Source: Streptomyces iranensis (GTDB lineage: Bacteria > Actinomycetota > Actinomycetes > Streptomycetales > Streptomycetaceae). Taken from it: a DNA stretch of 64,000 nucleotides. Below are positions 25,160-33,008 of the stretch, one piece after another (within the stretch, counting starts at the first letter, position 1; the number at the start of each line of letters is the position of its first letter). The notes under the pieces are model-generated. The model worked only from the letters and a program-made list of their open reading frames with translations. It was not told the DNA's origin and made no database searches. Made by a program: the position numbers and the translations under genes. The DNA lies in contig NZ_JAGGLR010000014.1 of assembly GCF_017874715.1 (NCBI RefSeq), positions 186,001 to 250,000 on the forward strand, written 5' to 3'.

Positions 25160-25165
25160 CGGGGC

Positions 25166-25672
25166 ATGACGACGCCCGGCGGCGATCCCGCGCAGCAGCA
25201 CGACGCGTTCCATCCGCATCTGAACGCCACCGCCCCCGACGGCCCGTTGCGGTCGCGTCTGCACCACATCCGCACCGAGGACGTCGACCCCGGCACCGCC
25301 CAGACCGAGGGCATGCGGCGGTTCGCCGCGATCAGCGGCCAGTCGGTGGGGTCCGAGCGGCTCTGGATGGGCCAGACCCATGTGGCGCCGGACACCGCCT
25401 CCGCCAACCACCACCACGGCGAGTCCGAGACGGCCATCTTCGTGGTGCGGGGCCACCCCGAGTTCGTCTTCGCCGAGGAGCGGGACGGACACGTCGAGGA
25501 GGTCCGGCTGCGCACCCGGCCGGGTGACTACATCTTCGTACCGCCCTATGTGCCGCACCGGGAGGAGAACCCGGACCCCGACGACGAGGCGGTGGTGGTC
25601 ATCGCCCGCAGCACCCAGGAGGCCGTGGTGGTCAACCTGCCGGAGCTGTATGTGCTGGAGCGCGGGGAGTAA
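25166..25672 (+). CDS. Cupin domain protein
   Basis: The 168-aa protein has one cupin beta-barrel. Metal ligands are visible in the first motif (ANHHHGESETAIFVVRGHPEFVF: His, His, Glu) and the second motif (PGDYIFVPPYVPHREENP, with the His). A soluble mono-cupin of this kind may be a dioxygenase, isomerase or metal-dependent thiol oxidase; no precise reaction can be read. Starting at 25166 removes an upstream extension that would overlap the promoter. Its divergent partner is the Rrf2 regulator, which suggests a shared inducer. A cysteine-dioxygenase-like role would fit the neighbourhood but the protein lacks clear CDO-specific motifs. Confidence 0.75.
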   Translation: MTTPGGDPAQQHDAFHPHLNATAPDGPLRSRLHHIRTEDVDPGTAQTEGMRRFAAISGQSVGSERLWMGQTHVAPDTASANHHHGESETAIFVVRGHPEFVFAEERDGHVEEVRLRTRPGDYIFVPPYVPHREENPDPDDEAVVVIARSTQEAVVVNLPELYVLERGE

Positions 25673-25782
25673 CCGGCCGCGCGCACGGATGGCCGCATCG
25701 GACCGGCCGGCCATGCATCCACCCGGCGCTCGTGGGTAATCGCCTCTGCTGTGCCCCCTCCATCGACGAAAGGAGCGGCATC

Positions 25783-26019
25783 GTGAGCGACGACCGGCGA
25801 GCGGAGGAACGCGAGGAGCGGGGCGGGGTCCCCAGGGACCTCCCCGACCAGCAGGCGCAGGACGGGCCCGACCACCTGGATGTGGCGGGCGCCGGCCACG
25901 AGCCGGGCGATGTGGACGACCTCCCCGAGACGGACGAGTCCGGCACCGGACGGCGGGGGAGGCCGCAGACCGGGAGTGTGCACCCGGAGCGGCCCGTCCC
26001 GGACGAGCCCTCGGGGTGA
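25783..26019 (+). CDS. Small acidic hydrophilic protein, unknown function
   Basis: The 78-aa protein starts at GTG behind AGGAG (7 bases). It is made almost only of charged and small residues (EEREERGGVPRDL, DVDDLPETDESGTG), with no hydrophobic core, so it is likely intrinsically disordered. Similar short hydrophilic proteins are common in Streptomyces and some are stress related, but none can be matched here. The stop codon lies within a 14-bp tandem duplication. Confidence 0.55.
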   Translation: MSDDRRAEEREERGGVPRDLPDQQAQDGPDHLDVAGAGHEPGDVDDLPETDESGTGRRGRPQTGSVHPERPVPDEPSG

Positions 26020-26040
26020 GTACCCCGGGGTGAGCACCCA
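26013..26040. repeat. 14-bp tandem duplication spanning a stop codon
   Basis: GGGGTGAGTACCCC (26013-26026) is followed directly by GGGGTGAGCACCCA (26027-26040). The first unit holds the TGA stop (26017-26019) of the small acidic protein gene and the second an exact copy of that TGA. Confidence 0.7.
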
Positions 26041-26058
26041 GGGCGCGACGGGGGCGGG

Positions 26059-26655
26059 TCAGGTACCGGTGGGGCGGGCGCGGACATGGAGGCGCTCGCC
26101 CTGCGCCCCGAACAGGGAGAGGAATTCCACCGGCTGGTCCCCGGCGTTGGCGAAGCCATGGGGGGTGCGGGTGTCGAATTCGGCGGCCTCACCGGCCGTG
26201 AGCACCAGATCGTGCTCGCCCAGCGCCAGCCGTAGCCGCCCGGAGAGCACATAGAGCCACTCATAGCCCTCATGCACCCGCTGCTCCAGCGGTTCATCCC
26301 TCCGGTCCTGCGGCCGGGGCGGCATGATCAGCTTGTACGCGTGCAGCCCGCCCAGATAGCGGGTCAGCGGAATGAATGTCTGGCCGCGCCGGGAGAACGG
26401 CCGTGGATGGACGCGGGGATCCCCGGTGGCCGGCGCCCCCACCAGCTCGTCCAGCTGCACCCCGTACGCCTTGGCCAGCGGCAGCAGCAGCTCCAGGGTC
26501 GGCTTGCGCTGCCCCGACTCCAGCCGCGACAGGGTGCTCAGCGAGATGCCCGTCGTCTCGCTGAGCTGGGAGAGGGTGGTGCCACGGGTGCGCCGCAGCG
26601 CCCGCAGCCGGGGTCCTACGGCGGTCAGCACCTCGGTGAGGTCTTCGTCAGCCAT
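26059..26655 (-). CDS. XRE family regulator with C-terminal cupin domain
   Basis: The 198-aa protein joins an N-terminal Cro/C1 helix-turn-helix (LRALRRTRGTTLSQLSETTGISLSTLSRLESGQRKPTLEL is its span, about residues 18-57) to a cupin domain (about 110-185; HEGYEWLYVLSGRLRLALGE, PHGFANAG). Such HTH-cupin proteins sense a small molecule in the cupin pocket and usually control a divergent gene. The divergent gene here is a methyltransferase, with an inverted repeat between them. The ATG at 26655 was chosen as the first codon before the conserved part; an upstream GTG would add five residues. Confidence 0.85.
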   Translation of the reverse strand: MADEDLTEVLTAVGPRLRALRRTRGTTLSQLSETTGISLSTLSRLESGQRKPTLELLLPLAKAYGVQLDELVGAPATGDPRVHPRPFSRRGQTFIPLTRYLGGLHAYKLIMPPRPQDRRDEPLEQRVHEGYEWLYVLSGRLRLALGEHDLVLTAGEAAEFDTRTPHGFANAGDQPVEFLSLFGAQGERLHVRARPTGT

Positions 26656-26662
26656 ACTTTCA

Positions 26663-26691
26663 TTTGCCACCCCGGCAAAGAAGTTTGTCAA
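26663..26691 (-). promoter_or_regulatory. Promoter and operator between HTH-cupin and methyltransferase genes
   Basis: Minus-strand TTGACA (26686-26691) starts the HTH-cupin promoter. The inverted repeat TTTGCC-ACCCC-GGCAAA (26663-26679) covers the expected -10 position, and is the likely autoregulatory operator also reachable from the divergent methyltransferase promoter. Confidence 0.5.
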
Positions 26692-26743
26692 GTGGCCACG
26701 GCCGGACGCACTCTCTTGACCCAACGAAGGGAGCGCATCCGAC

Positions 26744-27391
26744 ATGACCACCAAGCCGCACGACATCGCGCCCGACACCACGCACGGGGAGTTCTGGGAC
26801 ACCTTCTACAGCGCCGAGGACCGCGTCTGGAGCGGCAGGCCCAACGCCGCCCTGGTGCGCGAGGTCACCGGGCTGACCCCCGGCCACGCACTGGATCTGG
26901 GCTGCGGCGAGGGTGCCGACGCCATCTGGCTCGCCCGGCAGGGCTGGCGGGTCACCGCCGTCGACGTCTCCCAGGTGGCCCTGGACCGCGGCGCAGGACA
27001 CGCGGCGTCGGAAGGTGTCGGCGACCGCATCGAATGGCAGCCGCACGACCTGTCCGTGTCCTTCCCGGCCGGAGTCTTCGACCTGGTCTCCACCTACTTC
27101 CTGCACTCCTGGCTCGAGCTGCCCCGGGAGCGGATCCTGCGCAGCGCCGCGGCCGCCGTCGCACCGGGCGGCGTGCTGCTGATCACCGGACACGCCGGAT
27201 TCCCGTCCTGGGCGACGGACCCCGATCCGGACATCCACTTCCCCACCCCCGAGGAGGTGCTCGCCGGGCTCGACCTCGCGGAGGGGGAGTGGGACGTCCT
27301 CGTCAGCGAGGTGCATGAGGAGAAGATGACCGACCCCGAAGGAAAGCCGGCCACCCGCATCGACAACACCGTGAAGGTCCGCCGCCGCTGA
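26744..27391 (+). CDS. Class I SAM-dependent methyltransferase
   Basis: The 215-aa protein has the Rossmann-fold motif I ALDLGCGEGADAIWLA (about residues 49-64), an acidic motif II (VTAVDVS) and motif III region VAPGGVLLITGHAG. It begins FWDTFYSAEDRVWSGRPNAALV, a start seen in the tellurite-resistance TehB-like and thiopurine methyltransferase-like groups, which act on small molecules or metalloids. GAAGGGAG precedes the ATG. Controlled probably by the divergent HTH-cupin regulator. The substrate is unknown. Confidence 0.82.
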   Translation: MTTKPHDIAPDTTHGEFWDTFYSAEDRVWSGRPNAALVREVTGLTPGHALDLGCGEGADAIWLARQGWRVTAVDVSQVALDRGAGHAASEGVGDRIEWQPHDLSVSFPAGVFDLVSTYFLHSWLELPRERILRSAAAAVAPGGVLLITGHAGFPSWATDPDPDIHFPTPEEVLAGLDLAEGEWDVLVSEVHEEKMTDPEGKPATRIDNTVKVRRR

Positions 27392-27427
27392 CGGAGATTC
27401 CGGCCGCCGACGGGGAGGCGCCGCGGC

Positions 27428-27476
27428 TCCCTCGGGAAGCGTCCCTCAGGAAGCGTCCCGCCTCCCTCAGGAACCG
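27428..27476. repeat. 14-bp repeats spanning the acyltransferase stop codon
   Basis: TCCCTCGGGAAGCG (27428-27441), TCCCTCAGGAAGCG (27442-27455) and, after 7 bases, TCCCTCAGGAACCG (27463-27476) are near-identical. The last unit contains the real stop (27467-27469); the middle unit duplicates it. Confidence 0.7.
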
Positions 27477-28537
27477 GCCGACGAACCGGTGCGCCGGAAC
27501 GCCCAGTCCATGCGTGGCTCCACCACGGCGCGCAGGACCCGTCGCACCGGTTCCGTGCACAGTGCGGTGATCATGAGCACCGCGGCCGCCGTGACGGTGA
27601 GCTCCCCGAGCGGGGTGTGCAGCCACGGATGGTCGTACCAGTCCCAGAAACGGGACGACTTGATGATGAAGCCGTGCAGCAGATAGCCGTACAGCGTGCC
27701 CGAGCCGAGCGCGGTGAACCAGGTCCGGCGCCCCGGCACCCAGGCCAGGAAGCAGGCCGTCAGCACCAGCGCCAGACCGAAGAGCGCGGGTGTGGTGAGC
27801 AGACCGGCCCAGGACGGTACGCCGTCCAGCTTGGCGACGCTCTTGCGGTGGTAGAACCACTCCGCGTCCATCCAGGGCGCCACCGCGTACGCGGTGCACA
27901 GGGCGAAGGCCGCCACCGGAAGGGCGACCAGCCGGGCCCGCCGGGTCCGCAGCCGGGTGAAGTGGTCCGGGCGCAGGGTGAGTCCGACCACGAAGAACGG
28001 GAGGAACGCCAGCACCCGCTGGAGACCGAGATCCCCGCCGGCCTCCGGTGAGATCGAGGCCAGCGCGGCCACCGCCAGCGCGACCGGTACCGGATGGCGC
28101 AGCGCGAGCCACAGCGGGGTGGTGACCCGCCAGATGAACAGCGCGACCAGGAACCACATCACATACCAGGGGTCGAGCAGGCTGATCGGATAGCCCGGAT
28201 CGTCCTGCGCCCAGCGGTAGAAGAGCGTGTACGCCACCTCGAAGACCAGGTACGGCACCACGACGCCCGTGAGCAGCCGCTTCACCCGCCCCGGCGCCAT
28301 GTCGAAACTCCGCGAGAAGTAGCCCGATATGAGGGCGAACGCGGGCATGTGGAACGCGTACACCGTCAGGTAGATCGCGGTGGCCGCCCGGCTGCCGTAG
28401 GTGAGCGGCTCCCATGCGTGGCCGCACGCCACCAGCACGATGGTGAGGTACTTCGCGTTGTCGAAGTACGGGTCGCGCGTCCGGCCTCCGGTCGCGCCGC
28501 CTTCGCGTGGCCGTGGCACGGCCGGTGGCGTGGTCAC
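27467..28537 (-). CDS. Membrane acyltransferase family 3 protein (fucose-acetylase-like)
   Basis: This 356-aa protein starts at GTG with AGGAG 9 bases upstream. It has about ten transmembrane helices and begins with the family hallmark RDPYFDNAKYLTIVLVACGHAWEPL, including the His that serves in acyl transfer. Members use acyl-CoA on the cytoplasmic side to O-acylate sugars, lipids or antibiotics. The segment FHMPAFALISGYFSRS fits the second conserved motif. Closest in appearance to fucose 4-O-acetylase-like proteins, but the acceptor cannot be read from the sequence. The gene stands alone. Confidence 0.85.
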   Translation of the reverse strand: MTTPPAVPRPREGGATGGRTRDPYFDNAKYLTIVLVACGHAWEPLTYGSRAATAIYLTVYAFHMPAFALISGYFSRSFDMAPGRVKRLLTGVVVPYLVFEVAYTLFYRWAQDDPGYPISLLDPWYVMWFLVALFIWRVTTPLWLALRHPVPVALAVAALASISPEAGGDLGLQRVLAFLPFFVVGLTLRPDHFTRLRTRRARLVALPVAAFALCTAYAVAPWMDAEWFYHRKSVAKLDGVPSWAGLLTTPALFGLALVLTACFLAWVPGRRTWFTALGSGTLYGYLLHGFIIKSSRFWDWYDHPWLHTPLGELTVTAAAVLMITALCTEPVRRVLRAVVEPRMDWAFRRTGSSAGS

Positions 28538-28732
28538 ATGGGCGGCGGTCTCCTGCTGCACAGATTCTCCCGGACACCTTTGATCGAACCGACAGTCGAA
28601 TCCTGGTCGTCTGCCCCGCTCTGCTCCTCTCATGCGGGCCAGGACTCGGAGCCCAGTACGTGCGGCCCGGCCGCGGCGTTCACCGGCGGGCGGCACGTCC
28701 CGGGGATCCCCTGATGGCCTCGGCCTTCCTCC

Positions 28733-29434
28733 TCAGGACACGGGGAGCCGGCCGATCGAGGTGAGCTCGGCGTGTGCGGAGGCGAACAGCAGGGCGACGG
28801 CCAGGGCGCCCGGGTCCGGGACGCCGCGCGAGTGGTCGCCGGTGTAGCTGGCGCGCCCGCGGCGGGCGCGCAGATCGGTCGTGGAGCGGGCGCCCCGATG
28901 GGCCGCCACCGCGGCCACATGGAGCGCGAGCGCGGGGTCGGCGGTGGGTTCGCAGGAGGCGAGGGCCCGCGCGGCGGGGACGAGGGCGTCCACCATCGTC
29001 TTGTCGCCCACCTCGGCCTCGCCGACCCGCTGGATCGCGGCCGCGCCGGAGGCGGTGCCGAGGGCCAGGGCCGCGGTCCCGGGCGGGTCGGCCGCCATCC
29101 CCAGCGCGTCGGCGAGCTCCTGGAAGAGCAGCCCGAACAGGGGGCCGCTGGTGCCGCCCACGTCGTCGAGGAAGACCCGCGCCGCGGCGTCCAGCGGCGC
29201 GTCCGGTCCCCGCCGGTCCCGCTCGCCGTTCCCCGCGCCCGCGGCCAGGGCGTCCAGCGCGCGGCGCACGCCGTCCATCCCGGTGACCAGATTGGCGCCG
29301 AAGTCCCCGTCGCCCGCCTTCTGGTCGAGCGCGGTGAGCTCGGGCTCCACGGAGCGTACGGTGGCGGCGAACCGTGTCATCCAGTCCATGACGGCGGTGT
29401 GGGTGAGGCCCTTGGGGCCGGGCTGGTCGGGCAT
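28733..29434 (-). CDS. dhaL: Dihydroxyacetone kinase subunit DhaL
   Basis: The 233-aa protein is the nucleotide-binding subunit of dihydroxyacetone kinase. The Asp motif that binds the Mg-nucleotide is present (LDQKAGDGDFGANLVTG, about residues 38-54), along with GGTSGPLFG and VGDKTMVDAL, which contact phosphate and metal, and the closing GRASYTGDHSRGVPDPGA. In PTS-type kinases ADP stays bound and is rephosphorylated by DhaM; no dhaM gene is in the window. It lies 50 bases downstream of dhaK. The ATG at 29434 follows GAGGAG at a rather long distance of 11 bases. Confidence 0.88.
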   Translation of the reverse strand: MPDQPGPKGLTHTAVMDWMTRFAATVRSVEPELTALDQKAGDGDFGANLVTGMDGVRRALDALAAGAGNGERDRRGPDAPLDAAARVFLDDVGGTSGPLFGLLFQELADALGMAADPPGTAALALGTASGAAAIQRVGEAEVGDKTMVDALVPAARALASCEPTADPALALHVAAVAAHRGARSTTDLRARRGRASYTGDHSRGVPDPGALAVALLFASAHAELTSIGRLPVS

Positions 29435-29484
29435 GAGCGGGGCAACTCCTCGGGGCGGTGGCGGGGTCACGGGGGCCGGACGGA

Positions 29485-30483
29485 TCACAGGGGCCAGGCG
29501 GGGGTGCGGGCGGGGGCGTCCCACAGCCGCAGCGCCTCCGCGTCGGTGGCGAACAGGGTCAGCGAGAAGCCCCGCATGTCCAGGGCGCTCACGAAGGTGC
29601 CGGTCAGGGACCGGTCGAGGCCGACACCGCGGTCGTCCAGGGCCTTGGCGACCGCGTGGCGGATGCCGTACAGCTCCAGCGAGGTGATCGAGCCCAGCCC
29701 GTTGACCAGGGCGAGCACCCGTGTCCCGGCGCTGTCGGGCAGCGCGGCCAGCAGCTGGTCGGTCATGGTCTCGACCAGCTTGCCGAGCGGTGCGTGCGGG
29801 GTGGTCCCCTCGGCCCGCTCGCCGTGGATGCCGACCCCGAACTCCAGGACGTTGTCGGGCAGGGTGAAGGCCGGTGTCCCGGACTGGGGCGTGGTGTGGG
29901 CGGCCGCGGCGACGGCGAGGCTGCGGGCCCGCCGGGTCACATCGGTGCCGAGCGCCACCAGGTCCTCAAGACCGCGGCCCTCGTCGGCGGCGGCGCCGAG
30001 GATCTTCTCGACGATCAGGGTGGCACCGGTGCCGCGGCGGCCGACCGCGATGTCGTCGGAGTCGGTGGCGAGGTCGTCGTCGATGAGGAGACGTGCGCAG
30101 CGGATGCCCTCGTGGGCGAGGCGCTCGGCGGCGATGCCGAAGTTGATGCGGTCGCCGGTGTAGTTCTTGACGATGTGCAGCACTCCGTCGGCTCGGGCGA
30201 CGGCCCGGCTGGCCTCGAAGATCTGCCGGTTGTGGGGCGAGGCGAAGATCCGGCCGGGGCAGGCGGCGTCCAGCATCCCCGTACCGAGGAAGCCGGAGTG
30301 CAGCGGTTCATGGCCGGAGCCGCCGCCCGAGACCAGTCCGACGCGGCGGGTGGGTGCGGTGTGGCGGGTGCGGAAGTATCCGTGGTCGGGGCTGTAGGCG
30401 ACGAGATCGGCATGGGCGGCGGCGAAGCCCGCGAGCGCGTCGGGAACGAGAGACTCGGGCGAGTCGCGGAAGTACTGGGGCAT
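29485..30483 (-). CDS. dhaK: Dihydroxyacetone kinase subunit DhaK
   Basis: The 332-aa subunit binds dihydroxyacetone covalently. GGGSGHEPLHSGFLG (about 52-66) and the hemiaminal-forming His in GVGIHGERA (about 212-220) are present; most family members read GIHGEPG here, so the Arg is a mild variation. NYTGDRINFGIA contacts substrate. With DhaL it makes dihydroxyacetone phosphate in the cytoplasm, feeding glycolysis. The start has GGGAG 8 bases upstream, and the gene is divergent from the ACC deaminase gene across 298 bases in which I see no other feature. Confidence 0.9.
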   Translation of the reverse strand: MPQYFRDSPESLVPDALAGFAAAHADLVAYSPDHGYFRTRHTAPTRRVGLVSGGGSGHEPLHSGFLGTGMLDAACPGRIFASPHNRQIFEASRAVARADGVLHIVKNYTGDRINFGIAAERLAHEGIRCARLLIDDDLATDSDDIAVGRRGTGATLIVEKILGAAADEGRGLEDLVALGTDVTRRARSLAVAAAAHTTPQSGTPAFTLPDNVLEFGVGIHGERAEGTTPHAPLGKLVETMTDQLLAALPDSAGTRVLALVNGLGSITSLELYGIRHAVAKALDDRGVGLDRSLTGTFVSALDMRGFSLTLFATDAEALRLWDAPARTPAWPL

Positions 30484-30781
30484 GATCTCGGCTCCCTGGG
30501 CGAGTGGGGCGGACGGGGTGGACTCGGCGGTCGAGCGCCGTCTCGGCGGTACGAGGGCTCAGGCACAGATAGTCGCCGCGACCCGGCGGCAGGGTGCTCA
30601 GGCTGGACAGCAGCGGGACCCCAACGGCCTACTGGCATACGCCGGTCGGGTACTGACCGGGGTGGCCGGGCAGGGCTCGGGCCGGGTGCCGGCGGGACGG
30701 GTGGAGAGGGAACCGTGTGCCGAGGGGGAGGGGCGGGGTAGGGATCGGCGGACATCCGGCACCACCCACAAGGAGCCACCC

Positions 30782-31789
30782 ATGTCCCTCGATGACTTCG
30801 AGCGCCACCCCCTGCTGTTCGGCCCCAGCCCGATCCACCCCCTGGACCGGCTGAGCGAGCGTCTCGGAGGGGCGCGCGTCTGGGCCAAGCGCGAGGACTG
30901 CAACAGCGGGCTGGCCTTCGGCGGCAACAAGACCCGCAAGCTGGAGTACCTCGTCCCCGACGCGCTCCGGAAGGGCGCGGACACCCTGGTGAGCATCGGC
31001 GGTGTGCAGTCCAACCACACCCGCCAGGTCGCCGCGGTGGCGGCGAAACTGGGGCTGAAGGCCGTCCTGGTGCAGGAGAGCTGGGTGGACTGGCCCGACT
31101 CCGTCAACGACAAGGTGGGCAACATCCTGCTCTCCCGGATCATGGGCGCGCGGGTGAGGCTTGTCGACGCGGGATTCGGCATCGGCTTCAAGGACAGCTG
31201 GACCCAGGCCCTGGAGGACGTCCGCGCCGAGGGCGGCACGCCGTATCCGATTCCCGCCGGGGCCTCCGACCATCCGCTGGGCGGTCTCGGCTTCGCCAAC
31301 TGGGCGCGGGAGGTCCAGGAACAGGAGCGGGAGCTGGGGGTCTTCTTCGACACCATCGTGGTGTGCAGCGTCACCGGCTCCACCCAGGCGGGCATGATCG
31401 CGGGCTTCGCGGACCAGGACCGCCCCCGCCGGGTGCTGGGCATCGACGCCTCCGCCAAGCTGGCCGAGACCCGTGCCCAGGTGGAGAAGATCGCACGCGA
31501 GACGGCCGGGCTGATCGGCCTCGGCCGGGAGCTGCGCGATGAGGAGATCACCGTGCTGGAGGGCTGGGCCGGGGACCTCTACGGCGTCCCGGTCGACTCC
31601 ACCCTCGAGGCGATCCGGCTCACCGGAAGCCTCGAAGGGGTGATCCTCGACCCGGTCTACGAGGGCAAGTCCATGGCCGGGCTCATCGACCTCGTCCGCG
31701 ACGGCGACATACCCGAGGACTCCAACGTGCTCTACGCCCACCTCGGCGGCCAGCCCGCGCTCAACGCCTACAGCGGCGCCTTCGGCTGA
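30782..31789 (+). CDS. acdS: 1-aminocyclopropane-1-carboxylate deaminase
   Basis: The 335-aa PLP enzyme opens the ring of ACC, the plant ethylene precursor, to ammonia and 2-oxobutanoate. The PLP lysine lies in FGGNKTRKLEYL, the catalytic Ser in GVQSNHTRQVAA, and DPVYEGKSM and YAHLGG supply the Glu and Leu that separate true ACC deaminases from D-cysteine desulphydrases, which have Ser/Thr there. AAGGAG lies 6 bases before the ATG. The enzyme lets plant-associated bacteria lower plant ethylene and use ACC as nitrogen source. No acdR-type Lrp regulator gene is adjacent. Confidence 0.9.
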   Translation: MSLDDFERHPLLFGPSPIHPLDRLSERLGGARVWAKREDCNSGLAFGGNKTRKLEYLVPDALRKGADTLVSIGGVQSNHTRQVAAVAAKLGLKAVLVQESWVDWPDSVNDKVGNILLSRIMGARVRLVDAGFGIGFKDSWTQALEDVRAEGGTPYPIPAGASDHPLGGLGFANWAREVQEQERELGVFFDTIVVCSVTGSTQAGMIAGFADQDRPRRVLGIDASAKLAETRAQVEKIARETAGLIGLGRELRDEEITVLEGWAGDLYGVPVDSTLEAIRLTGSLEGVILDPVYEGKSMAGLIDLVRDGDIPEDSNVLYAHLGGQPALNAYSGAFG

Positions 31790-31843
31790 GAAGTCCGCCG
31801 AGAAGTCCCCGCTGAGAAGTCCACTGAGAAGTCCGCAGAGAAG
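31788..31843. repeat. GAGAAGTCC repeats starting at the acdS stop codon
   Basis: GAGAAGTCC occurs at 31788-31796, 31800-31808, 31814-31822 and 31826-31834, with a partial fifth copy (31838-31843), at 12 to 14-base spacing. The first overlaps the acdS TGA and the third and fourth recreate CTGA. Confidence 0.75.
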
Positions 31844-31946
31844 GACGAACGGGGGCGATGGACGGCCTTGGCCGGGGTACCCGGTCCACACCCCGGGCCA
31901 CGCGAACCCCGTGGCCTCCCCACCCCCGTAAGACCAGGGAGCCAGG

Positions 31947-32753
31947 GTGACGGACATGAACACCGGGAAGGACCGGCACGCCGGAGAGGCCGCGCCCTCC
32001 TACGGCCCGCTGTCGGGCTGCGTGGCGCTGGTGACCGGCGCGTCCAGCGGCATCGGAGCGGCCACCGCCGTGGCGCTGGCCCGGCAGGGAGCCGATCTCG
32101 CACTGGTGGCCCGCCGTACCGAACGGCTGGAGGACCTGGCCGCCACGGTGCGGAAGGAGGGCCGCTCCTGCGCCGTCCTCACCGCCGATCTGCGGGACAC
32201 GGCGCAGGCCCGCCAGTGTGTCGAGGACGCCGTCGAGCGGTGCGGACGGCTCGATGTGCTGGTGAACAACGCCGGGTCCGTGGTGCCCGGCAAGGTCGAG
32301 GAGAGCGACCCCGAGGGCTGGGAGCGGATGCTCGACCTCAACGTCAGGGCCGTGCTGCACACCTCCCAGCAGGCGCTGCCGCATCTGCTGCGTACGGCGT
32401 CCGACGGCCCGCGCGGAGTGGCGGACGTGGTGAACGTCAGCTCGGTGGCCGGCCGGCTGGCACGTCCCGGCAACGGCGTCTACTCGGCCACCAAACACGC
32501 GGTGGGCGCCATGAGCGAGGCCATGCGCCAGGAGGTGACCGCCCGCGGTGTCCGGGTGGGGCTGATCGAGCCGGGCATGGTCGCCACGGAGCTGACGGCC
32601 GGCAGCGCGGTCGCCACCGTCGGGCGCGGCATGCCGCGCGAGTCCTGGCTGCACCCCGAGGACATCGCCCGCGCGATCGCCTTCATGGTCACCCAGCCCT
32701 CGCACGCCGCCGTCAACGAGATCATGGTGCGCCCCACCGCCCAGGAGCACTGA
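31947..32753 (+). CDS. Short-chain dehydrogenase/reductase
   Basis: This 268-aa NAD(P)-dependent oxidoreductase has the cofactor motif LVTGASSGIGAATA (about 27-40), LVNNAGS, the catalytic Ser in VVNVSSVAG and the Tyr-Lys pair in YSATKHAV. The Arg in LVARRTERL after strand 2 suggests NADP preference. It starts at GTG 5 bases after GGGAG. Sequence resembles the widespread actinobacterial SDRs of unknown substrate. It follows acdS on the same strand after 157 bases, so a separate transcript is likely. Confidence 0.88.
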   Translation: MTDMNTGKDRHAGEAAPSYGPLSGCVALVTGASSGIGAATAVALARQGADLALVARRTERLEDLAATVRKEGRSCAVLTADLRDTAQARQCVEDAVERCGRLDVLVNNAGSVVPGKVEESDPEGWERMLDLNVRAVLHTSQQALPHLLRTASDGPRGVADVVNVSSVAGRLARPGNGVYSATKHAVGAMSEAMRQEVTARGVRVGLIEPGMVATELTAGSAVATVGRGMPRESWLHPEDIARAIAFMVTQPSHAAVNEIMVRPTAQEH

Positions 32754-32920
32754 CCGCACCGCCCCGACCGCCCCGTTACGCCATGGCGTGACGGGGCGGA
32801 GGCGCACGTCGCCCTCGGCCCGGTGTCCCGGCCGAGGGCGGTACCGGTCCCTGGGCACGTGGCGAAAGCGTGGCCCCGTTTCGGCCCCGGCCTGGCCCTC
32901 GCGGAAGCCTGCGCAAGGGA

Positions 32921-32949
32921 TTTACAACGTTGGAAATTCTCTCTAGCGT
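32921..32949 (+). promoter_or_regulatory. Promoter with LacI-type half operator before the secreted hydrolase
   Basis: TTTACA (32921-32926), a 17-base spacer and TAGCGT (32944-32949) form a good housekeeping promoter. The palindrome CAACGTTG (32925-32932) overlaps the -35 box and has the central CG typical of LacI-family operators, which fits sugar-dependent repression. Confidence 0.55.
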
Positions 32950-33008
32950 TGCGCCACGCAGGGTCCGGGCCCCTCTCCCCCTTCACCACTCCTCCCGAGG
33001 GAGCGTGC

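Noticed and set aside
31790..31946. Possible CRISPR-like or regulatory repeat after acdS
   Set aside because: Spacing (12-14 bases) and unit size are far too small for CRISPR; it is a slippage-type tandem array.
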